A DNA stretch of 64,000 nt from Nostoc sp. ATCC 53789 (GTDB lineage: Bacteria > Cyanobacteriota > Cyanobacteriia > Cyanobacteriales > Nostocaceae). The notes under the pieces were generated by a model. The model was given only the letters and a program-made list of their open reading frames with translations. It ran no database searches and had not been told where the DNA came from. Shown piece by piece: positions 8,036-16,987 of the stretch. The stretch spans positions 6,600,501 through 6,664,500 of the forward strand of contig NZ_CP046703.1 in the NCBI RefSeq assembly GCF_009873495.1, read 5' to 3'. The translations under genes and the position numbers were made by a program. Positions within the stretch are counted from its first letter, which is position 1; each line of letters begins with the position of its first letter.

Positions 8036-8875
8036 TTATTCAGGAGTTAGAAATATTTCTTTGAAAGTATTACTTTGGTTATCTACCAATGCATTGACGT
8101 TTTGGGGTAAATAGCCAGGATGATTCAGAGTCAAAACATAATTACCTAAATGAAGGTCTTCAAAGAAGAACAGCCCTTCTTTAGTAGTTGATATGGACTT
8201 TTCAGTTCCCCTCACCGCTACTTCTGTCGCTACCAACGGCAGATTTGTCACCGCACTTTTGACAATGCCTGCGATCGCAACTCGCCTGGTTAATACTAGA
8301 CTGTCACTATCACGAGACAATTGATTTCGTAAATTGAAAATTCGCTCCCAAACCAAAGGTACTGGCGTAGGTTGTGGCTCGAAGGGAATTGTAACTGTCA
8401 AATATAAGGCTGAACGCAATGGCACATTGAGAGCGCTCCATAAAGAGCCAATTTCAATTGGCGGCTCTAGGGCAACTGTCATGTTCAAATTACCATAGCC
8501 CCGTAATTCAGGAACCAAAAACTCCTCTTCCAAGGTGCGATGGCGCAACAGCACAGCCAACGCCTCACTGATAAAGTGATGCTCCCCTAAAGCTGTTCTA
8601 TCCCAGGCTGTTAATAGCAGTGAAACATCAAACCAAGCGGGTGCCCAATTTACAGTGGCAGGTTGTAGAGCGCGTGTTAGCTTGCGTTCAACTTGCCTAC
8701 CAGAATGTTGTACCTGCTTACTCTCACGTATATCAAAAATGTATAAATTGAGAGTCGGGCCTGCTCCCTCTTCCCTTCGATTACCAGGATGGCTAAAGTC
8801 AATTTGCTCTGTACTGGTAAGTGAGGTTCCTCCAGCTAGAATTTCGGCTAAAGTTTGAAGAACGAAGATAAGCAT
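8036..8875 (-). CDS. Injection-system tube terminator/cap protein (DUF4255, Afp16/Pvc16-like) with C-terminal carboxypeptidase-regulatory-like domain
   Basis: 279 residues. Residues 1 to about 190 match the DUF4255/Pvc16 N-terminal domain: LQTLAEIL start, LYIFDIRES, then SLLLTAWD and HHFISEALAVLLRH. This domain caps the tube and sheath at the far end. Residues about 198-275 form a beta-sandwich of the carboxypeptidase-regulatory type (GIVKSAVTNLPLVATEVAVRG, EGLFFFEDLHLGNYVLTLNHPGY), an addition not found in the simplest Pvc16 proteins. It is the first gene of the minus-strand arm, 30 bp before the sheath, facing the 9.5 kb regulatory genes across a divergent gap. Confidence 0.85.
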   Translation of the reverse strand: MLIFVLQTLAEILAGGTSLTSTEQIDFSHPGNRREEGAGPTLNLYIFDIRESKQVQHSGRQVERKLTRALQPATVNWAPAWFDVSLLLTAWDRTALGEHHFISEALAVLLRHRTLEEEFLVPELRGYGNLNMTVALEPPIEIGSLWSALNVPLRSALYLTVTIPFEPQPTPVPLVWERIFNLRNQLSRDSDSLVLTRRVAIAGIVKSAVTNLPLVATEVAVRGTEKSISTTKEGLFFFEDLHLGNYVLTLNHPGYLPQNVNALVDNQSNTFKEIFLTPE

Positions 8876-9562
8876 GAAGGTGTTCTGCTGGTAGCTAATC
8901 CAGATGCATCTACAGTATATGTATCAGCCTTCTAAAGGTAATTAGACTTTTGTCGATATTTTTAGATTGGGGATTGGGAATTGGGAATTGGGGATTGGGC
9001 AAAACAGTTCCGTTAGCGGATAGCTCAGGTTTAGCCCGTGAAGAGTTAGGAGTTACGAATTCTCCCCCTGCTCCGAATGGCACGCTTGTTAATCGCAAAG
9101 CCCTGATATAACTTGCTTTTTGAGTGTGGGGAGTGTGGGGGGTAAGACTTCTTCCCCATCCTCCCACACCTCCCACACCCTGCCGGCAAGGAGGTTCCAG
9201 CTTTTCTTGGTGCCATTCTCCCTTGCTCCCCTGCTCCCCATTTGAGTTGGGCTGGAAGATATTAGATTTTCGAAAATCCGAAAAGCAGTAACTTCAGTTT
9301 GTAGATTAGTCTGGAGCAGTTCTTAATAGGAGTGGCGAGATGACCACACCACAAAATCTATGCGTTGTAATAAAAAAATGCTCTACGTACCTATATATAC
9401 TTAGAAAAATGATAAATATATATAAACGTAAACTTAATAATTCTTTGTATTGATTATCTAAGAAGATAACTTAATAAAAAAATAAACATTACTGAGACTG
9501 CATAAATTTATACTGGTCAGCAGAAGAATAAAAACATTTGGTTGCAAAAAGCGAGTGAAGCT
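8876..9562. other. Divergent intergenic region between injection-system arm and two-component genes
   Basis: The region is about 690 bp with no believable gene. Heptamer repeats (GGGAATT/GGGGATT) occupy about 8963-9000, and a purine-skewed GGGAGTGTGGGG stretch about 9125-9180. The right third (9360-9540) is very AT-rich and is the likely promoter zone for the divergent transcripts. No specific promoter box is distinct enough to call. Confidence 0.6.
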
Positions 9563-10684
9563 ATGACACTAGGCTTTTATGTACAAAAACTGGAGAATGG
9601 CTCGAATTATTTGAATTCCTCAGATATTCAGAGCTATTGTCAATTAGAGTCTGAACAGTTAACTAGTCAATATCCAATTTTTTTCGCTCGGATTGTATAT
9701 CATGATTACTTGCTGAAAAATCATCAGGAAGTTATAAATTATGGTCAAGACCAAGCTCCTTTTTCCCATAAAACTTTAGCTTATTTGCGCTCTGAAGCAT
9801 GGCTTACAGATTTTCCGCCTGCTTTGACTTTGCATGAATTTAAACTTAAGGATTTTTCATCCATTTCTTACATTTGCCCTATAGGATATAAAAATCAAAA
9901 ACCTGAATACATTCAAATCATTACTCATAAACCTCTGTCAGAGAGCTTGCAATTATATGTAAAACGCTCTGCTATGCTGCTGAGTAAGTATGCAGATATT
10001 TACTTGGACTATGGAAGACAAAAAACTGAAATTCAACTCCTGGAAGATATCTTGCATCGAATAGGCCATCAATTGCGTAACGCTCTAGGGCTTATAGGAT
10101 TGTATGCACATAACTTATGCTTAGGTTTAGAGGATAGTCCTTGGCAAGAGCAAGCAACAATCATCGGCGAAAGTATACAAGATTTAGATACTAATTTAAA
10201 TGAGCTTATTGATTGTGGGCAAAGTGCAAAATTGAGAGTAAAACTTCAAGATTTAAGAAGTTTAGTTTATGAAAGTATCAAAAACTTACAGCCTCTAATT
10301 AATCAGAAAAAACTTAAAATATTGATTCCAGATACATCGACAATACTGAAGATAGACAAATTACAAATGAAACAAGTATTTGATAATATCCTCAGTAATG
10401 CCGTCCATTTCAGTCCTAACTCAGGAACTATTACCTGTAGCTGGCAAGTTTTTCAAGATGAAGTTTTAATTAAAATTTCAGATCAAGGGCCAGGATTATC
10501 ACAAGAGGATTTACAAAAAGTATTTACCCCATTTTATTCCCGGCGCAAAGGAGGTACAGGACTAGGCTTAACTATTGCGAAGAAAATTATTTTGGATCAT
10601 CAAGGAAGTATCTGGGCACAAGCCTTATCAGAAAATGGAGCGCAATTTTCTGTAATTTTGCCTCGACCAAGGAGTATGAATTAA
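9563..10684 (+). CDS. Sensor histidine kinase without transmembrane segments
   Basis: 373 residues from ATG 9563 (GTGAAG just upstream). A TTG at 9542 would add seven residues. The N-terminal about 150 residues are an unrecognised sensing region (possibly GAF-like) with no membrane helix. The kinase core has the H-box GHQLRNAL (His about 168), N-box NILSNAVHFSP, G1 DQGPGLS, F-box FTPFYS and G2 GGTGLGL, all intact. The response regulator gene begins 23 bp downstream, so they are presumably partners. The location, transcribed away from the sheath operon, suggests this cytoplasmic pair controls injection-system expression; that link is inference. Confidence 0.9.
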   Translation: MTLGFYVQKLENGSNYLNSSDIQSYCQLESEQLTSQYPIFFARIVYHDYLLKNHQEVINYGQDQAPFSHKTLAYLRSEAWLTDFPPALTLHEFKLKDFSSISYICPIGYKNQKPEYIQIITHKPLSESLQLYVKRSAMLLSKYADIYLDYGRQKTEIQLLEDILHRIGHQLRNALGLIGLYAHNLCLGLEDSPWQEQATIIGESIQDLDTNLNELIDCGQSAKLRVKLQDLRSLVYESIKNLQPLINQKKLKILIPDTSTILKIDKLQMKQVFDNILSNAVHFSPNSGTITCSWQVFQDEVLIKISDQGPGLSQEDLQKVFTPFYSRRKGGTGLGLTIAKKIILDHQGSIWAQALSENGAQFSVILPRPRSMN

Positions 10685-10707
10685 TTCGTAATTTGTAATT
10701 AAAAAAG

Positions 10708-11388
10708 ATGGCTAATGATAGTAAGAAACTTTCGGTTTTGCTGGTAGATGATGAAGAACGCTTCCGCCAAGGATTACGTACTCTCCTGAATTTTTATAGT
10801 ATTAATTCTGCATTACCTGTAGAAGTTATAGGTGATGCAGATTCTGTGGAGCAGGTTTTAAAGTTTACAGCCCAGAAGTGTCCAGATTTAATTTTGCTGG
10901 ATATGCAATTGAAGGGATGTGATGGGATTACAGTTCTGGCACGTCTTAAGGAAACTGCTTACACTGGAAAAGTTTTAGTGTTGTCGGCTCATCAAGAAGA
11001 CGACTGGATTTTTAGAGCAATGCAGGCCGGAGCCGCAGGTTATGTGTTTAAAAATCGTGTGGCAACACAATTGTGTGAGGCTATTGACACTGTTACAAGA
11101 GCGGAAATTTATTTACCTTCAGAAGTTGCTAGTCGATTTTTCCGGTTTTTTCAGGCTTATTCAGACTCTTGCCTGAAAGCATGTCATGAGGTGCATTTAA
11201 CCGAAAGAGAGCAGGAAGTTTTATACTGGTTAACTCAAGGTGCTTCTAATGAAGAAATTGCTAAACATTTATATGTAACAGTTGCTACTGTTAAGGCGCA
11301 TCTCACCAGTATTTTTGAAAAATTGAAGGTTACTAGTCGGACTCAAGCTATTGTGGCTGCCCTCAAGTTAGGATTAGTTCACGCTTGA
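10708..11388 (+). CDS. NarL/FixJ-family response regulator (REC + LuxR-type HTH)
   Basis: 226 residues. The receiver domain has the acidic pair D14-D15, phospho-acceptor D65 (LILLDMQLKG), switch Ser93 and Lys115. A linker leads to a GerE/LuxR helix-turn-helix at about 163-222, with LTEREQEVLYWLTQG and ATVKAHLTSIFEKL. It is a DNA-binding transcription factor, expected to be phosphorylated by the kinase just upstream. The next gene starts 43 bp downstream on the same strand, so the pair may be co-transcribed with the pseudokinase and FHA genes. Its binding site is unknown; the divergent gap upstream of 9563 is the natural place to look. Confidence 0.93.
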   Translation: MANDSKKLSVLLVDDEERFRQGLRTLLNFYSINSALPVEVIGDADSVEQVLKFTAQKCPDLILLDMQLKGCDGITVLARLKETAYTGKVLVLSAHQEDDWIFRAMQAGAAGYVFKNRVATQLCEAIDTVTRAEIYLPSEVASRFFRFFQAYSDSCLKACHEVHLTEREQEVLYWLTQGASNEEIAKHLYVTVATVKAHLTSIFEKLKVTSRTQAIVAALKLGLVHA

Positions 11389-11431
11389 GCGCGACGAAAG
11401 TAATCGGCGCAATTCACGAAACTTTTTGTAT

Positions 11432-13570
11432 ATGCCTTCATTTGAATCTTTTTATCAAGAATACCCCTGCTCGTATAATTCTCCCTTAAGTTGCGATCGC
11501 CCTTTCCAAACCGCGCAGCAAATCAAGGGGGCTAAGTTTTGCTTGGAATGTGGTTTTCCAGCAACTTTACCACAGGAGGCTGAGATTAAAGGAAGTCAGG
11601 GAACTTATCAAATAGCTAGTTTTATTGGTGTACGGGGTTTAGGCCGCTTATACTCAGGTGTTCAACTTAAAGATAAACAGCCTGTCATTATCAAAGAATA
11701 CCTACTACCCAATCGTTGTTTTAATGAAAGCGAGACTCTGAAACGCAAAGAGACTTTCAAACGGGTGGGTGGGGTAAGTTTAGCCGATAGTCGAATTCAA
11801 AACTTTCGTCTTGTAGAAACTAAAGAAGCGATCGCAGATGAAAAAGGAGAACGCTGCTATCTAATCACTCAAGGAATCGAATCATCCCAAACTTTAGGGA
11901 AATATCTCATAGAAAAAGGAGCGATGACATCTATTGATGTGCGGGAAGTATTAAATCAAAGTTTACAAACTCTCCAGTTTCTCCACACCCAAAAGCTGCG
12001 TTTTCCCTCAAATCAAGTACAACTGGGTATAACTCACGGCAATATTAGCTTAGATAGTACTTTAATTAAACTAGAAAATAATCAAAAATTCTCTATATAC
12101 TTTTGTGATTTAGCAACCTGGGAAAACTTATTTATTCCACCTATTATTCCTCAACCCGCGCCTGCCAGACCTGAGCAAGATTTAGAATCATTAGGATTGC
12201 TAGCCTTTTATCTATGGACAGGACGGACAACTAATTTTTTATCCAACCAGCCTCTCGACCCTAGAGATAATCAACAATGGCCGGATACCGATAGCCATTT
12301 AAAGCAGTTTATTTATCGCCTCATTGGTCTAGAAACTCCTTTCGAGAATGCGGAAACGGCTCGTCAAGCACTGCTGCAACTTCCCAAAGAAGAGCGTGGC
12401 AAAAGTTCAGTGTCATCGCCAGCTTCTCAAGCAATAGAAAAACGTTTACCAATGCCTTTAATCCTGATAGGAATTCTGGCTTTATTACTACTCGGCGGAG
12501 GAATTTTGTATTGGTTTTTGGGCAAGAAAACAGATAGTCCTAATCAATATATATTATGGTCTAGACTTGTGCGAAATTTCTCCGAAGTTCCCAATGTTCC
12601 TGCCGGGCAATTTACTTACACAGGAGAAAAAGACAGTACGTGGAGTTATGTTTTAACGCAATCAGTAGAAAATAGTCGTTTAGGAGAGTTATTGACCAGA
12701 CCAAAGCCAGATGCGACAGCAACATTTAACTATCAGTCTGTTTTGTCAGCAAACGTCAAGAATCCGATTAAAAGTATCGAAGAAGTTGAAACAAACAAAA
12801 AAGATTTTGCAATTACTAGTTTGGTAGACAACATCACAGATAAACTTTCTAAAAAACAAGTTGCTTATGATGGATTAATTGTTTTTGTAGCATTTAATAA
12901 GAGAGACTCAAATCTTGCTAATGCTCTTGGAGGGCAAATAAGTCTTGAGCAATTGCGTCAAATTTACACAGGTAAAATTACCAATTGGCAACAAATTAGT
13001 CCGAAACTTCCAAATTTAGCTGTGAAACCTTTTGCTCCAACAGAACCGGAAGCAATCAGTAAATTTCAAGAAATAGTTCTCAAAAACGTCCCTCAAGACG
13101 AAGCTTTATTTGCAGCAAATGTTACTAAGCTGGATACAACAAAAACCCAAAATCAGATACGCAGCGAGACTCTAGATGGGCGAACCACTGGTATTATCAG
13201 TTTTGGCATTATCAGTAAAACTTCGAGTCAGTGTACTGGTTATCCGCTAGCGATCGCAGATGGCAAAAAATCAGCGATTCAACCTCTGTTTCAACGGCGC
13301 GATCGCCGCTCAATTAATCCCTCAGATGACTTGTGTCAACATGATGATTATTATGTTGATGTCACAACATTCCAAAGCTACCCCTTGGGATACCCTATTT
13401 TTGTAGTGTACCCTAAAGACACCAGTCGCCTGCCTGGTGGTTCTACATTTGCCCAGATGCTAACCACTCGTCAAGGTCAGTGTTTACTTAGTAAAGTAGG
13501 TCTCGTAGCTTTACAACCTATGCCTGATGATATAAATTCCTATGCCTGCAAATCGGTGCCCCAATCCTAG
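11432..13570 (+). CDS. Membrane pseudokinase fused to PstS-like periplasmic binding domain
   Basis: 712 residues from ATG 11432 (TTG 11426 would add two). Order of parts: a Cys-rich N-terminus ending FCLECG, a kinase-like domain (about 40-320), one strong transmembrane helix (about 341-366, LILIGILALLLLGGG), and a phosphate-binding-protein-like domain (about 400-712) with AYDGLIVFV, ISLEQLRQIYTGKITNW and PFAPTEPEAISKF. The kinase keeps the ATP-site Lys (VIIKEY) but the catalytic HRD loop reads HGN and the metal-binding Asn is missing, so it is a pseudokinase. The binding domain would face the periplasm or thylakoid lumen. It overlaps the FHA gene by 29 bp. A ligand sensor that signals inward is the likely role; the ligand could be phosphate or another anion. 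Confidence 0.82.
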   Translation: MPSFESFYQEYPCSYNSPLSCDRPFQTAQQIKGAKFCLECGFPATLPQEAEIKGSQGTYQIASFIGVRGLGRLYSGVQLKDKQPVIIKEYLLPNRCFNESETLKRKETFKRVGGVSLADSRIQNFRLVETKEAIADEKGERCYLITQGIESSQTLGKYLIEKGAMTSIDVREVLNQSLQTLQFLHTQKLRFPSNQVQLGITHGNISLDSTLIKLENNQKFSIYFCDLATWENLFIPPIIPQPAPARPEQDLESLGLLAFYLWTGRTTNFLSNQPLDPRDNQQWPDTDSHLKQFIYRLIGLETPFENAETARQALLQLPKEERGKSSVSSPASQAIEKRLPMPLILIGILALLLLGGGILYWFLGKKTDSPNQYILWSRLVRNFSEVPNVPAGQFTYTGEKDSTWSYVLTQSVENSRLGELLTRPKPDATATFNYQSVLSANVKNPIKSIEEVETNKKDFAITSLVDNITDKLSKKQVAYDGLIVFVAFNKRDSNLANALGGQISLEQLRQIYTGKITNWQQISPKLPNLAVKPFAPTEPEAISKFQEIVLKNVPQDEALFAANVTKLDTTKTQNQIRSETLDGRTTGIISFGIISKTSSQCTGYPLAIADGKKSAIQPLFQRRDRRSINPSDDLCQHDDYYVDVTTFQSYPLGYPIFVVYPKDTSRLPGGSTFAQMLTTRQGQCLLSKVGLVALQPMPDDINSYACKSVPQS

Positions 13571-14189
13571 TTGCGAATATTTTAACCGCGCCCTGCCTAA
13601 CAATGCTAAGGTTTGTCCCTGGTGTTCCACTCCTGTGGGTAATGTAGTTTCCTCAACACCACAACAACCGCCTAGTCAACCACCACCTATTCAGCAACAA
13701 CCTAGTCAACCACCACCTGCTCAGTATCAACGACCGCCTACAGAGCAACCTAATTACCAACCTCCCCAACAACCCCCCGTTGATTATTCAACAGTCTATC
13801 AGCCACGAGTTTCTTATCAACCAACACCGCCTGCTTATGTCCCTCCGCCTCAAAGAGCGCCAGCCTTAAAGCTGATTCATACTACTGGCAGAGAATTTCA
13901 CCTCGTTGGGGAAGGAGGTTATATTGGTCGCCGCAGTCAAAGTCCAGGAATAGCGCCGCCAGAAATTGATTTGACCGGCATTCCCAGTGAGGGAATAGTC
14001 TCTCGTCGTCATGCGCGAGTCGATTGGGACTGGTCGCAAAATGCATACATGATTGTTGATATGAGTACAAATGGTATTTATTTAAACAACAATCCTCTCA
14101 CTCCTGGTATGCAATATCGCCTGCTTAATGGAGATTCATTGCGATTTGGTCAGGACAACCTAGTTAATTTTACGGTGTATATAGCGTAG
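13542..14189 (+). CDS. Zinc-ribbon, proline-rich and FHA-domain protein
   Basis: 215 residues. The N-terminus has two CxxC-type pairs (CPNPSC and CPWC) forming a zinc ribbon. Residues about 38-105 are a Pro/Gln-rich linker with repeated SQPPP units, and residues about 110-213 are an FHA domain with YIGRRSQS, SRRHARVDW and STNGIYLNN, so the phosphothreonine-contacting Arg, Ser and Asn are present. The ATG lies inside the end of the pseudokinase gene (29-bp overlap in another frame), showing tight coupling. Together with the FHA protein at 2116 it gives the locus two phosphothreonine readers, reminiscent of the kinase-FHA control of type VI secretion. Confidence 0.85.
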   Translation: MPANRCPNPSCEYFNRALPNNAKVCPWCSTPVGNVVSSTPQQPPSQPPPIQQQPSQPPPAQYQRPPTEQPNYQPPQQPPVDYSTVYQPRVSYQPTPPAYVPPPQRAPALKLIHTTGREFHLVGEGGYIGRRSQSPGIAPPEIDLTGIPSEGIVSRRHARVDWDWSQNAYMIVDMSTNGIYLNNNPLTPGMQYRLLNGDSLRFGQDNLVNFTVYIA

Positions 14190-14210
14190 CTAAAAGCTAT
14201 CAAATTTCCT

Positions 14211-14236
14211 GGGGTAGTTGATCGATCAGCTACCCT
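14211..14236. terminator. Palindrome between convergent genes
   Basis: GGGTAGTTGATC is followed directly by GATCAGCTACCC, a near-perfect inverted repeat with one G-T pair, then TTAAATTTT on the plus strand. It lies between the FHA gene and the convergent DUF4157 gene and could terminate both. Confidence 0.5.
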
Positions 14237-14364
14237 TAAATTTTGGCGATGCCTCATTACAGTATTTATATGAAATAAAATTGCGAAGATGAGAAAATCG
14301 CACTCGATCAACCTTCTTATTTGAGCGATCGCATTTTTGAGTCAGAATGGAGAACGCGATCGCA

Positions 14365-15981
14365 CTATCCTTGGAGTACATTTCTTACGTTCCCAAGCTG
14401 GGCAAGATCAAGCCTGATGATTAAGCCTACCTCATTGCCTTGATTAATCCAAGATTCATACGCAGCTAGCCTTTGCTTGCCTATGTCGCTGCCACTAACC
14501 ATACTCTCCATGAACTTGTCAGCCGTTAATCCAGGCTCGTCTAGCCCTATCGGCAGAATAAATACACCTCTGCTTTCAAGGGCTTTTAGCCAGGCGATGT
14601 GTTCTGATACGATCTCTGGGGCAATCACGCCAGATTTGTTCTTATTCACGCTACTAAATGACTTACGCCACGCCGTCAAGCCCTTGGCTTGTAACACGCC
14701 CCATGTGCCGCCTAACGCTGCTCCAAGGAGTTCTACTACACTCTTGACTACTGCCGCTCCCTGTGGGTCTACTTGCACATATCCCTTTACTCTGCCATTT
14801 TGCTCTCTTGTATGTAATGCCTGATAAATATCATTGACAGCAGCCAACATGTCTGCTTTATTTAAATGTTCCCCTTGCCCCGCTGGTCTTACATGCGCCC
14901 CTGCTTCATTCGTTGCTGCATTCCAATCTACACTGACCAAACCGTAGGATTCCTTATGGATTCCGCTGACCTGAGTGCTATCAAGAGCGCGTTGGACAAC
15001 CTTAGACCCATGCCTGATATGCTTTTCATGCGGCTTGCCTCTTGTTGCTTTTTGAACCATCCTACCTGACTGCTGCACAACATGGGTCAACTCATGCGCC
15101 AACAACTCTTGACCGCCGCGACTCCCTGGATTATATTCTCCCTGCCGAAAGAACACATCCTGTCCCGTTGTGAAAGCACGCGCTTGAATTGACTGATTCA
15201 ACTGGTCAGATTGACCATCGGTGTGAACCTTCACCCCACTGAAATCTGCGCCAAACGCCTGTTCCATCGGTTCGCGGATGTTGTCTGCGATCACCTGTCC
15301 ACCCCCCCGCGCTTGGTTAATGGACGCTTCTAGGTCAGGCGCAGCAGCCATCCCAGCCTCACCCTGACTCGGCTTCATCTGTAATTCTTCCTCATCCTCT
15401 GGCAATGCTTCTCGTTGCAATGTGCGATTGTCCAGAGATTTCATCTGTAATTCTTCTTCATCCTCTGGCAATGCTTCTCGTTGCAATGTGCGATTGTCCA
15501 GAGATTTCATCTGTAATTCTTCCTCATCCTCTGGCAATGCTTCTCGTTGCAATGTGCGATTGTCCAGAGATTTCATCTGCAATTCTTCCTCATCCTCTGG
15601 CAATGCTTCTCGTTGCACCAAAGGCGTGATGGAATTTGCCAGAGGTTTCATCTGCAATTCTTCTTCTTCCTGCGGCACTGCTTCTCGTTGGATAGACTGA
15701 CGATTTCCAGGTTGTGCCATTCTTTGCATTACCTGTTGTGCTACGCTATCAGCTTCCTGTTCGTAAATGTCTCCAGGCTGGCTAATTGAGAGTTTTGCTT
15801 GCGATCGCAGTGGTATGCGGCTGATATCGTGAGTAAGTGGCTGATTAAGTGGTTGTATTTCAGGAACAGTTTGGCGTGAAATTGCCGACGACTCCAAACC
15901 AAAGCCGGGTGTAGGGTGTTTCAGGGATGGAATTGAGAAGTCTGTAGTAGTTTTCTTCTGCCGGCTGACGTGTTCTCTCAT
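14365..15981 (-). CDS. DUF4157 (eCIS-core) putative effector with HELTH motif and unknown C-terminal domain
   Basis: 538 residues, with AGGAGAAG just before ATG 15981. Residues about 99-203 are five acidic repeats (REALPEDEEELQMKSLDNRT type, 22 residues in the middle copies). Residues about 215-308 are the DUF4157 domain with MEQAFGADFSGVKVHTD and HELTH (296-300), a zincin HExxH motif. This domain is the best known marker of proteins linked to contractile injection systems. The C-terminal about 225 residues (AWRKSFSSVNKN, SEHIAWLKALESRG) match nothing recognised and are the candidate active or cargo part. The gene is alone on the minus strand between the FHA gene and the plus-strand arm. A secreted effector or its processing/loading factor is likely; the activity is unknown. 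Confidence 0.85.
   Translation of the reverse strand: MREHVSRQKKTTTDFSIPSLKHPTPGFGLESSAISRQTVPEIQPLNQPLTHDISRIPLRSQAKLSISQPGDIYEQEADSVAQQVMQRMAQPGNRQSIQREAVPQEEEELQMKPLANSITPLVQREALPEDEEELQMKSLDNRTLQREALPEDEEELQMKSLDNRTLQREALPEDEEELQMKSLDNRTLQREALPEDEEELQMKPSQGEAGMAAAPDLEASINQARGGGQVIADNIREPMEQAFGADFSGVKVHTDGQSDQLNQSIQARAFTTGQDVFFRQGEYNPGSRGGQELLAHELTHVVQQSGRMVQKATRGKPHEKHIRHGSKVVQRALDSTQVSGIHKESYGLVSVDWNAATNEAGAHVRPAGQGEHLNKADMLAAVNDIYQALHTREQNGRVKGYVQVDPQGAAVVKSVVELLGAALGGTWGVLQAKGLTAWRKSFSSVNKNKSGVIAPEIVSEHIAWLKALESRGVFILPIGLDEPGLTADKFMESMVSGSDIGKQRLAAYESWINQGNEVGLIIRLDLAQLGNVRNVLQG
15373..15687 (-). repeat. 66-bp in-frame tandem repeats in the DUF4157 gene
   Basis: Three nearly identical 66-bp units with a divergent unit at each end encode the PEDEEELQMK-containing repeats. 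Near identity between units indicates recent expansion, so copy number may vary between strains. Confidence 0.85.
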
Positions 15982-16200
15982 TTTCTTCTCCTGTTTCCCA
16001 AGCAGTAGTTAGATGAATAATACGCTGTTACTTACATCGATATTACAGCGATCGCACTTGTAACACAATTCCTCTAAGGTAAGGGATTTTCAGCGAACGT
16101 AGGGGTGCAAGGACTTGCGCCCCTACTAAGTTCGACTTTTGGCTACTTTTGATTCTGATGCAGTACCTTTAGCCTGGATTTAGGGAGAGTTTTTTTATTT
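15982..16200. other. Divergent gap upstream of the plus-strand injection-system arm
   Basis: The gap is 219 bp between the divergent DUF4157 gene and the 79-residue gene. It contains a HIP1 site near 16050 and an inverted repeat at 16099-16126 (GTAGGGGTGCAAG and CTTGCGCCCCTAC, one wobble, 2-nt loop), a dispersed palindrome type whose relative is at about 53961-53990. Promoters for both directions must lie here, but no box is clear. Confidence 0.55.
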
Positions 16201-16440
16201 ATGGACTCAAAACAGCAACAAAGTTTTTTCACCTTCGATGGAGATGTAGGCGGTACTGCTGGCTACGCTGGGGTTTCGGTGGCATCTGATGCTAGCAAGG
16301 CAGCTATTGCTGCGGGTAAATACCTCAACGATTCACGGCTGATGAACCAGCTTACAGAACGCGTATATAAACTTATGCTAGAAGATTTGCGATCGCAGCG
16401 CGAAAGAATAGGTAGTTATGATTCTCAAAGGTGGTTGTGA
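16201..16440 (+). CDS. Small injection-system-linked protein with RERxGxY C-terminal motif
   Basis: 79 residues from ATG 16201, with GGGAGAG about 12 nt upstream. The N-terminal half is Gly/Ala-rich (GGTAGYAGVSVASDASKAAI). The C-terminal half is a predicted helix VYKLMLEDLRSQRERIGSYDSQRW. The same pattern (Tyr, then Arg-rich helix, RERxGxY, R-x-W) ends the 1112-residue protein at 16988. Its stop overlaps the next start by one base (TGATG), so translation is coupled to the gp19-family gene. It could be an assembly adaptor or minor structural subunit. No function can be named. Confidence 0.75.
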   Translation: MDSKQQQSFFTFDGDVGGTAGYAGVSVASDASKAAIAAGKYLNDSRLMNQLTERVYKLMLEDLRSQRERIGSYDSQRWL

Positions 16441-16964
16441 TGGCTACAGGCGCTAACAATGGCAACATTACTCACGAATTAAATTATGTCACTACTAATC
16501 GGTTCTACGTAGAGATAGATAGTTCTATTGCTGCATCTTTCGCTGAATGTTCAGGATTAAGTGTTCAAATTAAGAAAAATGTTTTTCAGGAAGGTGGTGT
16601 TAACGACCAGCAAAGAATTTATTTAGGTCATACAGAATTTGCAGACATAACTCTTAAACGAGGATTTACCGATCATCCAGGTTTTTGGAATTGGATGAAT
16701 GCAGTTTTTGATGAAAAAAAGAAAACATCTCGACGCAATGTCAATATTCTGATTTTTAATCAAGCCGGTGAAACGATGATGAGTTGGACTTTGATTGGTG
16801 CTATTCCTATAACCTGGAAAACACCAGCACTTCAAGCAGATGGAAAGGCAGTTGCGATTGAAGAATTAACTTTAGCTTATGAAGGTTTACAAGTTGCAAG
16901 GTCTACAGGAGGAGGCTCTTCTGTACAACGAGATCAAAAATCAGGATATTTCGTTTCTAGCTAA
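16440..16964 (+). CDS. Injection-system tube-type protein, gp19 family (Cis5-like, copy 3)
   Basis: 174 residues from ATG 16440, chosen because TGATG couples it to the preceding stop; GTG 16431 would add three residues. The gp19 family pattern is clear: NRFYVEIDSSIAASFAECSG, FADITLKRGFTDHPGFWNWM, and a terminus with IEELTLAYEGLQVAR. It sits in the baseplate arm rather than beside the sheath, the position of Afp5-type tube initiator proteins that join the inner tube to the spike and baseplate. A Gly/Ser-rich tail (STGGGSSVQRDQ) follows the fold. Confidence 0.85.
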   Translation: MATGANNGNITHELNYVTTNRFYVEIDSSIAASFAECSGLSVQIKKNVFQEGGVNDQQRIYLGHTEFADITLKRGFTDHPGFWNWMNAVFDEKKKTSRRNVNILIFNQAGETMMSWTLIGAIPITWKTPALQADGKAVAIEELTLAYEGLQVARSTGGGSSVQRDQKSGYFVSS

Positions 16965-16987
16965 TTGGCTACTCTTAAACTATCACT

